Part shown: piece after piece, positions 36,403 to 45,518 of the stretch
Layout: every line of letters starts with the position of its first letter
How positions within the stretch are numbered: position 1 is the first letter of the stretch
Source of the DNA: Bradyrhizobium sp. 1
Lineage (GTDB): Bacteria; Pseudomonadota; Alphaproteobacteria; Rhizobiales; Xanthobacteraceae
DNA length: 64,000 nt
Reading direction: 5' to 3'
Assembly (NCBI RefSeq): GCF_023073315.1
Contig: NZ_JADPJH010000033.1
Location: 124,001 to 188,000, forward strand
The notes under the pieces: model-generated
The model's input: only the letters and a program-made list of their open reading frames with translations
What the model was told of the DNA's origin: nothing
The model's database searches: none
Translations under genes and position numbers: made by a program

Positions 36403-37844
36403 CGTCCTGCTGCTCCCTCGCCGAAAATCTTGCCCGGATTCATCAGACCGTTGGGGTCGAGCAAGCGCTTGATGTCGCGCATCAGCTCGATGTCGAGCGG
36501 ATCGGCGACGCGGGCGAGCCGGCTGCGATTGGTGATACCGATGCCGTGCTCGGCACTGATCGCACCGCCTTGCGCTGCGGTCTCGTCATCGACGATTTCG
36601 TTGATCGTAGCCACCAGTGCGGCAGTAGCATCCGGGTCCTGGCAATGCACGCGATCAATCAGGGCGACGACATGGATGTTGCCGTCGCCGATATGGCCGT
36701 GCATGACGACGTTCGCATGCGAGACGGCGGCCTTGATCCGGGCTTCGACATTGTTGACGAAGGCCGCCTGGCGCTCCAGCGGCACCACGCTGTCATGCGA
36801 CACCACATAGCCGCTGCGCTTGTTGCCTTCGGACACGCTGTGCCGGACAGCCCAGATCGCCTTCGCCTGCGCGAGGTTGGTTGCGAGGATCACGTCTTCG
36901 GCGAGCCCGGCTTCCATTGCTTCCGCGAGCACCGTAGCCAGCGGCTCGTCGAGATCGACGCCTGCGAGCGTGTCGGTCAGCTCGACGATCAGATACCACG
37001 GCGTCGTCAGCTCGAAGGGCACGGTGACGTGCGGCACCGTCGCGGCAATCGCCTCGATCTGCGAGCGCGACATGATCTCGAGACTGCCGAGCCGGTCGCC
37101 GACCGCGCCGCGCAGGCGCGCCATGATCTCTAGCGCCTGCTCGACGCCCTGTAGTTTCAGGAGCGCCAAAGCCGAGCTGCGCGGCGGCGCGAACAGTTTC
37201 AGCACTGCCGCGGTGACGATGCCGAGCGTGCCCTCCGCACCGATGAAGAGCTGCTTCAGCGCGTAACCGGTGTTGTCCTTGCGTAGCGCGCGCAATCCGT
37301 TGAAGACGCGGCCGTCCGGCAGCACGACCTCCAGACCGAGCACGAGATCCCGCGTCGGACCGTAGCGCAGCACGGCCGTCCCGCCGGCATTGGTCGAGAT
37401 ATTGCCGCCGATCTGGCAGGAGCCCTCGGCCCCTAAGCTCAGGGGAAAATAGCGGTCGACGTCCCGCGCCGCATTCTGCACCTCGGCGAGAATGCAGCCG
37501 GCCTCGACCGTGATCGTGTTGGCGAGCGGGCTGACGTCGCGCACGACCCGCATGCGATCGAGCCGGATCACGACATTGCCCGCGCGATCATCGGGCGTCG
37601 CGGCCCCGCACATGCCGGTGTTGCCGCCCTGCGGTACGATGGCGAGCCGCCTCGCCGCGCAGAACTTGACGACGGAGGCGACCTCGGCGGTCGAGCCCGG
37701 CTTCACCACCGCAACCGCGCGGCCGTGATAGCGTCCGCGCCAGTCCAGCACATAGGGCTCCTGGTCCGGTCCAGGCGCAATGACGTGCTTGTCGCCGACG
37801 ATCGCAGCGAGCCCGGCCAGCGCATCCTCAAATGAGTCGGACAT
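36399..37844 (-). CDS. FAD-binding oxidase (GlcD/D-2-hydroxyacid dehydrogenase type)
   Basis: A 481-aa flavoprotein of the FAD_binding_4 plus FAD-oxidase C-terminal family. PQGGNTGMCGAATPD (about residues 76-90) and IGGNISTNAGGTAVLRYG are the FAD-binding loops. HGHIGDGNIHV is the metal/substrate motif and GAISAEHGIG lies near the C-terminus. It oxidises a 2-hydroxy acid. In the operon it probably acts on the sugar acid or its cleavage product; substrate unknown. Confidence 0.9.
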   Translation of the reverse strand: MSDSFEDALAGLAAIVGDKHVIAPGPDQEPYVLDWRGRYHGRAVAVVKPGSTAEVASVVKFCAARRLAIVPQGGNTGMCGAATPDDRAGNVVIRLDRMRVVRDVSPLANTITVEAGCILAEVQNAARDVDRYFPLSLGAEGSCQIGGNISTNAGGTAVLRYGPTRDLVLGLEVVLPDGRVFNGLRALRKDNTGYALKQLFIGAEGTLGIVTAAVLKLFAPPRSSALALLKLQGVEQALEIMARLRGAVGDRLGSLEIMSRSQIEAIAATVPHVTVPFELTTPWYLIVELTDTLAGVDLDEPLATVLAEAMEAGLAEDVILATNLAQAKAIWAVRHSVSEGNKRSGYVVSHDSVVPLERQAAFVNNVEARIKAAVSHANVVMHGHIGDGNIHVVALIDRVHCQDPDATAALVATINEIVDDETAAQGGAISAEHGIGITNRSRLARVADPLDIELMRDIKRLLDPNGLMNPGKIFGEGAAGR

Positions 37845-37871
37845 CGGATAGCCTCGTCGCCCGCACCAAGT

Positions 37872-38795
37872 CTAGACGGCAGCGGCCGCAAATGCAGCGG
37901 CATCCGCAAGCAGCTCTTTCACTTGCGCCGGCGGCAGGGATTCCAGCGGCGGCCGCAAGCGCTGCCATCCGGCATGACCGGTGCGCTCGGCAACGATGGC
38001 CTTCAGCGAGGCCATCTGCGGGAAGCGCGAGACCAGCTCACGCGCCTTGACGATGCGCGCCTGTGCCGCCTTGAGCGCCGCATCGTCGTCGCTGTCGCGA
38101 AAGTGCTTGTAGACATAGGCGAGGTCACGCGCGATGAGATTGGAGGTCGCGGTGATGCAGCCCGCCCCGCCCTTGCGCAGCAGCGGCAGAAGCAACGGAT
38201 CGGCGCCGACCAGAACCGCAAAGCCCGGGAAGCGATCGACCATCGCGGTCATGTTGGCGAAGTCGCCGGAGGAATCCTTGATGCCAACGAAGGTGGCCGG
38301 ATAGGCCGCGCGCAGCCGCTCGATCAGCGCATGCGAGATCGGCTGCGCCGACATCTGCGGAATATGATAGAGCACGACCTTGAGCCTGGCATCGCCGATG
38401 CGCTGCACGACTTCGCTATAGGAGGCGAAGATGCCGTCGTCGCTGACGCCCTTGTAGTAGAACGGCGGCAGCATCACCACGGTGTCGACGCCGACCGACA
38501 GCGCGTGACGCGTCAGCGCGATCGTCTCGGTGAGCGCGGCAACGCCGGTGCCGGGAAGCAGCCGCTGCGGTGCGATGCCGGCAGCCACTACTGCCTCGAG
38601 CAGTGCGGTGCGCTCGGCGGCCGAGAACGAGTTCGCCTCCCCGGTCGTCCCGAGCAGCGCAATGCCGTCGCAGCCTTCGTCCAGCAGGTAACGGCAATGC
38701 GCGATGAAGCGCGCATGATCGGGGGCGAGCTCGGCGTCGAGCGGCGTCAGCGCGGCGGAGAACACGCCATGAGGGTGCAGCGATGATGTCGACAA
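37872..38795 (-). CDS. Dihydrodipicolinate synthase (DapA)-family lyase
   Basis: A 307-aa class I aldolase/dehydratase fold. GTTGEANSFSAAER is the pyruvate-binding loop. Tyr is in KVVLYHIPQMSA and the Schiff-base Lys in FVGIKDSSGDF. The start TTG 38795 is chosen because GGAGGAAG precedes it; a TTG six codons earlier has no site. First gene of the operon. Catabolic relatives act on 2-keto-3-deoxy acids, which fits better here than lysine synthesis. Confidence 0.87.
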   Translation of the reverse strand: MSTSSLHPHGVFSAALTPLDAELAPDHARFIAHCRYLLDEGCDGIALLGTTGEANSFSAAERTALLEAVVAAGIAPQRLLPGTGVAALTETIALTRHALSVGVDTVVMLPPFYYKGVSDDGIFASYSEVVQRIGDARLKVVLYHIPQMSAQPISHALIERLRAAYPATFVGIKDSSGDFANMTAMVDRFPGFAVLVGADPLLLPLLRKGGAGCITATSNLIARDLAYVYKHFRDSDDDAALKAAQARIVKARELVSRFPQMASLKAIVAERTGHAGWQRLRPPLESLPPAQVKELLADAAAFAAAAV

Positions 38796-38821
38796 ACTTC
38801 CTCCGATCGTCAAATCGATAT

Positions 38822-38838
38822 TGTTCGGATTGCGAACA
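38822..38838. promoter_or_regulatory. Palindromic operator, probably for the IclR regulator
   Basis: TGTTCG-GATTG-CGAACA is a perfect 6-bp inverted repeat with a 5-bp spacer, in the gap between the lyase gene and the divergent IclR gene. Position, size and TTCG/CGAA arms suit an IclR-family site. Binding is inferred. Confidence 0.6.
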
Positions 38839-38901
38839 TTTGTTATGATCTGCCACGTTGGTAGGATCAGGCCGCCGCCGCGTCAAGCGGCAACGGCTGT
38901 C

Positions 38902-39765
38902 ATGGCAGAGCATTCGAGAGTGGCCAAGGTCGAAAAGAAGGCGGAAAAGAAGGCTGCAAAGCGCGCGGCGGAAACGACGTCGAAAAATCCAAAGAATTAC
39001 GTCGCTTCGGTCGGCAAGGCGTTCGCCGTGCTCCAGAGTTTCACCAGCGAAGCCTTCGAGCTCACCCTGAGTGAGATTGCCGCACGCGCCGATCTCGATC
39101 GCGGAACCGCGTTCCGTCTGATCCAGACCCTGGTCGAGCTCGGCTATGTTCAGGCGGTGCCGCAGAGCCGCCGGTTCCGCCTCGGCCTCGCCTGTCTCGA
39201 CCTCGGCTACACCGTGCTGTCGCATGGGTCGCTCCGGACCATCGTCGAGCCGCTGTTGCGCGGCCTCGTGCCTGATGTGGGCGATGCGGCCTCGCTCGGC
39301 ATTCTCGACGGCGGCGATGTAATCTATCTTGCGCGCATCGGCGCCGGCCTCGACCGCCACAAGATGGATCGCCGGCCGGGCTCGCGCATTCCCGCCTATA
39401 GCGCCGCGCTCGGCCATGTCATGCTGGCGCACCTGGCGCGGGACGAGCAGGTCGCGCGGCTGGAAGCGCGCCCCCGCGTCAAACTGTCGGAGCGAACGCT
39501 GACCGATCTCGACGGCCTGCTCGCCCGGCTCGATCAGGTGAAGAAGAAAGGCCATGCCGTCTCCGATGGCGAGAACGCCTATGGCTTGCGAACGCTGGCA
39601 ACGCCGATCTTCGACGCCCAGGGTCTCGTGATCGGCGGATTGAGCGTCACCGTCGATGCGATGCGCATGGACTTGCCGGCGTTTCGCGACCAGGCGCTGC
39701 CGCGACTGATGCAAGTGACGACGCAGGTGCAGGATATCGCGATCAAGTCGGGATTGACAGGCTGA
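38902..39765 (+). CDS. IclR family transcriptional regulator
   Basis: A 287-aa regulator. A Lys/Ala-rich tail (KVEKKAEKKAAKRAAET) precedes a winged helix (about 38-95, TLSEIAARADLDRGTAFRLI) and an IclR effector domain. The start MAEHSRVAK is tentative since the ribosome site is weak; the frame is open from 38821, which would cross the operator. It is divergent from the six-gene sugar-acid operon and presumably controls it in response to a pathway acid. Confidence 0.85.
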   Translation: MAEHSRVAKVEKKAEKKAAKRAAETTSKNPKNYVASVGKAFAVLQSFTSEAFELTLSEIAARADLDRGTAFRLIQTLVELGYVQAVPQSRRFRLGLACLDLGYTVLSHGSLRTIVEPLLRGLVPDVGDAASLGILDGGDVIYLARIGAGLDRHKMDRRPGSRIPAYSAALGHVMLAHLARDEQVARLEARPRVKLSERTLTDLDGLLARLDQVKKKGHAVSDGENAYGLRTLATPIFDAQGLVIGGLSVTVDAMRMDLPAFRDQALPRLMQVTTQVQDIAIKSGLTG

Positions 39766-39778
39766 GGGCTCGCCGCGA

Positions 39779-40681
39779 CTAGATCACGATGTGGTCGAAG
39801 TCGGCGGCGATCCGCGTGTTCGGAAAGACCTTTGCCGCCTCAGTCAGGATCTCGTCATCGAGATAGCGCCCCGACATATGGACCAGCACGAGCTGCTTGA
39901 CGTTGTTTGCAGCCGCAAACGCAGCGGCTTCGGCTGCCGTGAGATGGCCGTAATCCCGTGCGGTCGCGGCGTCGCGATCCAGGAACGTCGCCTCGATGAC
40001 CAGCATGTCGGCGTCGGCGGTATTTTTCGAAAGCCCATCGGTGGTTTCGGTGTCGCCGATCACGACGAGCTTCTTGCCGCCGCCGGGCGGCCCCAGAACA
40101 TCTTCCGGATCGATCGTGCGGTCGCCGATCACGACCGGTCGTCCCTGCGCCAACTCACCGCGCAAGGGACCGTCGGGGACACCAAGCGCCGCGAGGCGAT
40201 CGGACAAAAGGTGGCGGCGTGCGGGGCTTTGGAAGACGAAGCCAAAACTGTCGGTGTCGCGGTGACGGACCGGAAAGCAGTCGATGGTGAACTCACCGGC
40301 CTCGATGAATCGTCCTTCGGTCAGCGCCGCGAACTCCACCGGGATCGGCGCCCTGCCCTCGCCCCAGATGCCTGCCAGCATGCGGATGACGATATCGAGC
40401 GTATCCGCGCCGCCATGAATGGTCATCACATCGGAGCTCTGCCGCAAGCGCAGCGTCGAGAACAGACCGGGGATGCCGAGCACGTGATCGAGATGACCGT
40501 GCGTCAGCAGGATGCGGTCGAGCCGCCGAAAGCCGGCGCCACTGCGCAGCAACTGGCGCTGCGTGCCCTCGCCGCAATCGACCAGGATGCGCTGGCCGGC
40601 GGCTTCCACGAGAAGCGCTGGATGGTTGCGCTCTGCGGATGGGACGCTGGCCGAGGTCCCAAGAAACGTCAGGGTGAACAT
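39779..40681 (-). CDS. rnz: Ribonuclease Z / metallo-beta-lactamase-fold hydrolase
   Basis: A 300-aa beta-lactamase-fold nuclease. The zinc motif is THGHLDH (His61, His63, Asp65, His66). Other ligands are in CFPVRHRDTDSFGF and VLVHMSGRYLDDE. Full-length bacterial RNase Z, which trims tRNA 3' ends, is ~300-330 aa with a flexible arm; arm residues are not distinctive here, so a related hydrolase cannot be excluded. Convergent with the IclR gene, 13 nt apart. Confidence 0.8.
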   Translation of the reverse strand: MFTLTFLGTSASVPSAERNHPALLVEAAGQRILVDCGEGTQRQLLRSGAGFRRLDRILLTHGHLDHVLGIPGLFSTLRLRQSSDVMTIHGGADTLDIVIRMLAGIWGEGRAPIPVEFAALTEGRFIEAGEFTIDCFPVRHRDTDSFGFVFQSPARRHLLSDRLAALGVPDGPLRGELAQGRPVVIGDRTIDPEDVLGPPGGGKKLVVIGDTETTDGLSKNTADADMLVIEATFLDRDAATARDYGHLTAAEAAAFAAANNVKQLVLVHMSGRYLDDEILTEAAKVFPNTRIAADFDHIVI

Positions 40682-40736
40682 TGCCTATTATTGTGCGAGG
40701 TCTCGGGGCTTGTCTGCCCTTATACGATCTGCGCGC

Positions 40737-41510
40737 TCAGAGCAGAAATCCTTTCATAGCTCCGAGAAACTGCCGCGGCGATTGAAGCTGCGGCACGTGC
40801 GCGCATCCAGGAATGATCTTGAGTTCGGCGTGCGGCAAGCCTGCGGCCAGCTCATGCGACATCGGCGGAGGCGTTGCTTCGTCGTGCTCACCGACCACAA
40901 CGAGCACCGGCACTTTCACCGCGGAAAGTTCAGAACGGAGATCGAGGCTTGCCAACGCGTCGCACGCGGCGCGAAACACGTCGGGATCCGTCCGCAGGAA
41001 GGCTGCACGACGATCCTGCATCAGCTCCCCGTGCTGCGCCTGAAACTTGGGCGCGAACAGGCGCCGCATCGCGACATCAGTGATTGCCTCCAGGCCTTTC
41101 TCGCGCGACGCCTTCGCCATGTTGCGAAACGCTTCGCGGCCGGGCTCCGAGAAGGCAGCACCGCAATCGGCGAGGATGAGCTTGCTGGCGATCTCCGGAT
41201 GGCGGATCGCCATCTGCAAGGCGACGAATCCACCGTAGCCATTGCCGAGCACGATCGCCGGTGCGCCGGCCGCAGCATCCTTCACGGCCTCGGCCATTCG
41301 GTCCGCAACCGCGATGAGCCCGCCCTCGACCGCGCTTGAACGGCCGAACCCCGGCAGCTCGGGCACGATGGTTCGAAACGATCTCTCGAGGTCAGGCACG
41401 ATCGCATCGAAGCTCGCGCGATCGGATAGCAGCGAGTGGAACAGGAACAGCGGCGCCCCCTCGCCCGATCGGGCGGCGTTGACGGTCCCGTTGGCAAGAA
41501 GCCTGTCCAT
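40737..41510 (-). CDS. Alpha/beta hydrolase-fold protein lacking the nucleophilic Ser
   Basis: A 257-aa alpha/beta hydrolase resembling 3-oxoadipate enol-lactonases. The nucleophile elbow, normally GxSxG, reads LGNGYGG, with Gly91 where Ser should be (codon 41238-41240). The acid (GEHDEATPP) and His (GCAHVPQL) remain. It may therefore be a non-hydrolytic member or use another mechanism. It is divergent from the GntR-ALDH-MFS unit and may belong to it. Confidence 0.82.
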   Translation of the reverse strand: MDRLLANGTVNAARSGEGAPLFLFHSLLSDRASFDAIVPDLERSFRTIVPELPGFGRSSAVEGGLIAVADRMAEAVKDAAAGAPAIVLGNGYGGFVALQMAIRHPEIASKLILADCGAAFSEPGREAFRNMAKASREKGLEAITDVAMRRLFAPKFQAQHGELMQDRRAAFLRTDPDVFRAACDALASLDLRSELSAVKVPVLVVVGEHDEATPPPMSHELAAGLPHAELKIIPGCAHVPQLQSPRQFLGAMKGFLL

Positions 41511-41604
41511 GTCCGGTCTTTCCCTAATTTATCGGTAGTTTGCATGCCGTGGAGGCCCTGACTGATAAATCAACTGTCGGGGAATTCAAGCTTTTAGCTC
41601 TTGA

Positions 41605-41618
41605 CGTGAAATATCACG
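41605..41618. promoter_or_regulatory. Palindromic site upstream of the GntR gene
   Basis: CGTGA-AATA-TCACG is a perfect 5-bp inverted repeat 36-49 nt before the GntR start, in the gap shared with the alpha/beta hydrolase gene. It could be the GntR autoregulatory operator. Binding is inferred. Confidence 0.45.
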
Positions 41619-41653
41619 ATAGAGATATTAGGCGCCAGGAGACACCAATCAAC

Positions 41654-42304
41654 ATGCTTTTGCGCGAAAACATCTATGATCGTCTCAGGTCTGATATTTT
41701 AGCCTGTCATCTCGCGCCGGGTGATGAAATGCGTGAGCAGGAACTGGCCGAGCGCTATGAGGTCAGCCGGCAACCGGTCCGGGATGCGCTTTTGAGGCTG
41801 CAGCGCGAGCACCTCGTGACGGTGCAGCCGCGCCAGGGCTATCGGGTCACCCCGATCTCGCTCTCGGATGCCCGCGACCTGCTGCGCTTCCGTCTCGCGC
41901 TGGAGCCGGCCTGTGTCGCGGAGGCGATGGAGCGCGCGCCTGACAGCGTTCTGAAATCGCTCGACGCGTTTCGCCGCTTCTCCGGCAACCACGAGGACTT
42001 CATCGCCTACAATCGCGGCTTCCACACTGCGCTCGCGCATGCCTCCGGCAATCGCCGCATGGCGACGGCGTTGTGCGACCTGATCGGCCAGGCCGACCGG
42101 CTGGTCCGCGTCAGCGTCTCCAACCTGAAAGGCCACGATCCCGCAAAACTCGTCGCCGAGCACGTCGCACTGATCGACGCCATGCAGAGCCGCGAAACCC
42201 GAACCGCAGCACGCATCATCAAGGCCCATATCGGCGCCACCGAAAAACGCGTCCTGCCGGCGCTGAAGCGCAACGCCGTCATCGTTGAAGAGAGGTCATC
42301 ATGA
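41654..42304 (+). CDS. GntR family regulator (FadR/FCD type)
   Basis: A 216-aa regulator. The winged helix at about residues 5-70 (IYDRLRSDILACHLAPGDEM, then VSRQPVRDALLRL) is followed by an FCD ligand domain with metal-type His residues in NRGFHTALAHASGN and AEHVALIDA. ATG 41654 is chosen; AGGAGA lies somewhat far upstream. Its stop overlaps the ALDH start (ATGA), so regulator and enzyme are co-transcribed. Confidence 0.88.
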   Translation: MLLRENIYDRLRSDILACHLAPGDEMREQELAERYEVSRQPVRDALLRLQREHLVTVQPRQGYRVTPISLSDARDLLRFRLALEPACVAEAMERAPDSVLKSLDAFRRFSGNHEDFIAYNRGFHTALAHASGNRRMATALCDLIGQADRLVRVSVSNLKGHDPAKLVAEHVALIDAMQSRETRTAARIIKAHIGATEKRVLPALKRNAVIVEERSS

Positions 42305-43830
42305 ACATTTCCTCGAAACCTGCGTCCATCGACGTCGAAATCCACGGCAACTTTATCGACGGGCGTGAAGTCGAAGCCGGTAACGGCACGATGCTGGATG
42401 TCCGCAATCCCGCGACCGGCGACGTGATCGCCCGCATCCCCAATTCGACCGCCGAAGACATCGACCGTGCCATGAAAAGCGCGCGTGCCGCGTTCGAAGG
42501 CAAGGCCTGGGGCGGCATGGACACGCGCGCGCGGGCCCGGCTGGTCAACAAGCTCGCCGATGCGTTCGAGGCCAATCTCGACAGCCTGTACCGGCTGGAG
42601 ACCCTCAACAACGGCCGCCCGATCAACGAGACCCGCGCGCAGCTTTCCCGCCTGCCCGATTTCTTCCGCTACTTTGCCGGTGTTGCGCTGGCGCGCCGCG
42701 ACTCCGTGATCCCCGTCGAAGGCGCGTATCTGAACTACACGCTCCGCACCCCCATCGGCATCGTCGCCAATTGCACGCCGTTCAATCACCCCTTGATGAT
42801 CCTGTGCAAATCGCTCGCCGTGGTGCTGGCGACCGGATGCGTCACCGTGGTCAAGCCGTCCGAATACACGCCGCTGACGACCCTGAAGCTCGCGCAGATC
42901 TTCACCGAGGCGGGCCTGCCGCCCGGCGTCTTCAACATCGTGCTGGGCCTCGGCCAGAGTGCCGGCAAGATGCTGGCCGAGCATGGCGACATCAACAAGC
43001 TGGTCCTGACCGGCGGCACCGAGGCGGGCCGCATCGCCGGCAGCGCCGCCGCAAAAGTGTTCGCGCACCAGACCATGGAGCTCGGCGGCAAGACCCCGGT
43101 GATGGTGTTCGACGATTTCGATGTCGACCGCGCGGTCAACTACGCCGCGTTCGGCGCCTTCATCGGCGCCGGACAGACCTGCGTCTGCGCCTCGCGCCAT
43201 ATCGTGCAGGCCTCGATCTATGACGAATTCGTCGAGAAGCTGCAGGCCAAGACCCGCACGATCCGCGTCGGCGATCCCTTCGATGCGAGCACCCAGATGG
43301 GCCCGGTGATCTCCGCCCGGCAGCGCGACCGTGTTCTCGCCTACGCGGACTACGGTCATGCGGACGGCGCGCGTCTCGTTACCGGCGGTGTCGCGGCGAA
43401 GGTGCCGGGTCACGACAACGGCTATTTCGTCGAGCCAACGGTATTCGCCGACGTCAAATCCGACATGCGCATCTTCCAAGAGGAGGTGTTCGGTCCCTTC
43501 ACCTCGGTGACGCCGTTCAAGGACGAGGCCGATGCGCTGCGGCTCGCCGACGACTCGCCGTTTGGACTTGCCGCCGCCATCCGCACCCGCGACGTCGCCC
43601 GAGCTCACCGTGTCGCCGCGTCCGTCAAGGCCGGCATCGTCTGGATCAACGATCACCACCGGCTCGACCCGGCCTCGCCCTGGGGCGGCGTCGATGATTC
43701 CGGCATCGGCCGCGAATGCGGTACCGAAAGTTTCAGCGACCATTTCAACACCAAGAGCGTGATGGTCGCGACCCATGAGCAGCCTTTCGACTGGTACCGC
43801 GACACGGCCAATCAGAAGCGATTGAACTAG
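42301..43830 (+). CDS. NAD(P)-dependent aldehyde dehydrogenase
   Basis: A 509-aa ALDH. The oxyanion Asn is in NCTPFNHPL. The general base is Glu260 in MELGGKTP and the catalytic Cys is Cys294 in GQTCVCASRH, with Cys296 beside it. EEVFGPFTSV is also present. The closest family flavour is the broad 2-hydroxymuconic-semialdehyde/betaine-aldehyde group, so the substrate is open. It lies between a GntR regulator and an MFS permease as a compact catabolic unit. Confidence 0.92.
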   Translation: MNISSKPASIDVEIHGNFIDGREVEAGNGTMLDVRNPATGDVIARIPNSTAEDIDRAMKSARAAFEGKAWGGMDTRARARLVNKLADAFEANLDSLYRLETLNNGRPINETRAQLSRLPDFFRYFAGVALARRDSVIPVEGAYLNYTLRTPIGIVANCTPFNHPLMILCKSLAVVLATGCVTVVKPSEYTPLTTLKLAQIFTEAGLPPGVFNIVLGLGQSAGKMLAEHGDINKLVLTGGTEAGRIAGSAAAKVFAHQTMELGGKTPVMVFDDFDVDRAVNYAAFGAFIGAGQTCVCASRHIVQASIYDEFVEKLQAKTRTIRVGDPFDASTQMGPVISARQRDRVLAYADYGHADGARLVTGGVAAKVPGHDNGYFVEPTVFADVKSDMRIFQEEVFGPFTSVTPFKDEADALRLADDSPFGLAAAIRTRDVARAHRVAASVKAGIVWINDHHRLDPASPWGGVDDSGIGRECGTESFSDHFNTKSVMVATHEQPFDWYRDTANQKRLN

Positions 43831-43905
43831 CGAAAAATCACAACCGGCAGATCGCTCATAGAAGCGGGCCGCATCAACCAGAATAACAGTCAGGGGAGAG
43901 CGCAA

Positions 43906-45273
43906 ATGTCGACATTGGTGAACGCAGGCGGCCGTCTTGATCGGCTGCCGGTCGGGCCATTCCACCGCCGCATCATGCTGCTGATCGGCATCGGCATGTT
44001 TTTCGATGGCTTCGACATCTATATCGCGGGGACCGTGCTCAGCGTGACGCTGAAGACGGGCTTCTCGACGCTTGCCCAGAACGCAGCCTTCATCTCCGCA
44101 ACCTTCGTCGGCATGATGCTGGGATCGTTCGGCACCGGCTTCCTCGGCGACCGCTACGGACGCCGCTTCACCTATCAGTTCAATTTGCTTCTTTTCGGCA
44201 TCGCTTCGCTCGCCGCCGCATTCTCGCCTGATATGGCCTTCCTGATCGCCTGCCGCTTCGTGATGGGCGTCGGGTTGGGAGCCGAGAACGTCGTGGGATA
44301 TTCGACGATGACGGAATTCGTGCCCGCGCGCACCCGCGGCAAATGGCTCGGCTTCACGGCCGTGTGCGTAGTGACGGGCCTGCCCGTGGCGCTGCTGGTC
44401 GCATCCGTGCTGGTGCCGCAATTCGGCTGGCGCTCGATGTTCGTGCTCGGCGGCATCGGCGCGCTGGTCGTTTGGTACATGCGCAAGTCGCTGCCGGAAT
44501 CGCCGCGCTGGCTGGAAGCCGTCGGGCGCACCGCGGAAGCGGAAACGCTGATGCAAGCGATCGAGAAGGAAGCGGCGCAAGGTCAGCCCTTGCCTGCCCC
44601 GGCAGCCACGACACCTGCCCCGGTCGCCCCCGATCTCGGCACGCTGTTCACCGCGCCTTTGCTGTCGCGGATGATCGTCGGCGCGGTCTGCCTGATCACG
44701 ATCAACACACTCCTTTACGGCTTCGTGACCTGGCTTCCCGTGTTTTTCGTCAAGCAGGGCCTCTCGATCGCGACCTCGTTCGGCTATTCGCTGCTGATGG
44801 CGCTCGGCGCGCCCGTCGGCTCGGCCATCGGCGCACTGACCGCCGACCGCTGGGGCCGCAAGCCGACCATCATCGGCGCGTCCCTTGTCACGGTGACGCT
44901 GGGAATTCTCTACCCCATGATCTCGGATCCGATCCTGCTACCGGCCGTGGGCTTTGCACTGACGGTGCCGATCTACGTCCTGGTCGCGCTGCTGTTCGGC
45001 ATCTACATCCCCGAACTGTTTCCGACCGAGGTCCGCCTGCGTGCTTCCGGCATCGTCAACACGCTGGGGCGCGGCGCCACCATCGTCACGCCGTTCCTCG
45101 TGGTGTCGCTATTCGAGACGCGCGGCGTGGCCGGTGTGATGGCGCTGATGATCGGGTTGCTGGTGGTGCAAATCATCACGGTCTGGGCGCTGGGGATCGA
45201 GCCCAGGCATCGCAGTCTCGAGGAGATGAAGGCGGAGGAAACGGCGGCACCGGTGCTTAAGGAAGCTTCCTGA
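43906..45273 (+). CDS. MFS transporter (sugar porter/organic acid type)
   Basis: A 455-aa 12-helix permease. It has GFLGDRYGRRFTYQF between helices 2 and 3, ESPRWL after helix 6, a central cytoplasmic Ala/Pro loop, and ADRWGRKPTII in the second half. GGGGAGAGC precedes the ATG. It starts 75 nt after the ALDH gene and probably imports the acid or aldehyde precursor handled there. Confidence 0.9.
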   Translation: MSTLVNAGGRLDRLPVGPFHRRIMLLIGIGMFFDGFDIYIAGTVLSVTLKTGFSTLAQNAAFISATFVGMMLGSFGTGFLGDRYGRRFTYQFNLLLFGIASLAAAFSPDMAFLIACRFVMGVGLGAENVVGYSTMTEFVPARTRGKWLGFTAVCVVTGLPVALLVASVLVPQFGWRSMFVLGGIGALVVWYMRKSLPESPRWLEAVGRTAEAETLMQAIEKEAAQGQPLPAPAATTPAPVAPDLGTLFTAPLLSRMIVGAVCLITINTLLYGFVTWLPVFFVKQGLSIATSFGYSLLMALGAPVGSAIGALTADRWGRKPTIIGASLVTVTLGILYPMISDPILLPAVGFALTVPIYVLVALLFGIYIPELFPTEVRLRASGIVNTLGRGATIVTPFLVVSLFETRGVAGVMALMIGLLVVQIITVWALGIEPRHRSLEEMKAEETAAPVLKEAS

Positions 45274-45518
45274 CGATTGTTCGCCTGCAGTGCGGACGCT
45301 CCGATGCTCACGTCGGAGCGTCGTGCGTTGCTGCGCTCACTGATCGCGACCTCATTCCGCGCCGATCGCGCCTTGAGCGCCTGCACGGCGACGTTCGCCC
45401 CCAGCCGCCGCGAAGAATCCACGCCGGCGAGGTTGCCTCCTCGATCCCGGTTTGCACAATGCCATGCTTGGCCAGTCTATGGATCGCGCCCGGCAGACTT
45501 CGGCAATCGAGGTGAAAA

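Noticed and set aside
42007..44580. 857-aa minus-strand frame across the GntR, ALDH and MFS genes
   Set aside because: It spans three well-supported genes on the other strand and has antisense-type composition; no recognisable domain.
45330..45422. Minus-strand frame with VAVQALKARS resembling the C-terminus of the TetR protein at 46138 (VAVQAVEAQS)
   Set aside because: Similarity covers about ten residues, with no other TetR sequence in the 245-nt gap; too little to call a gene remnant.
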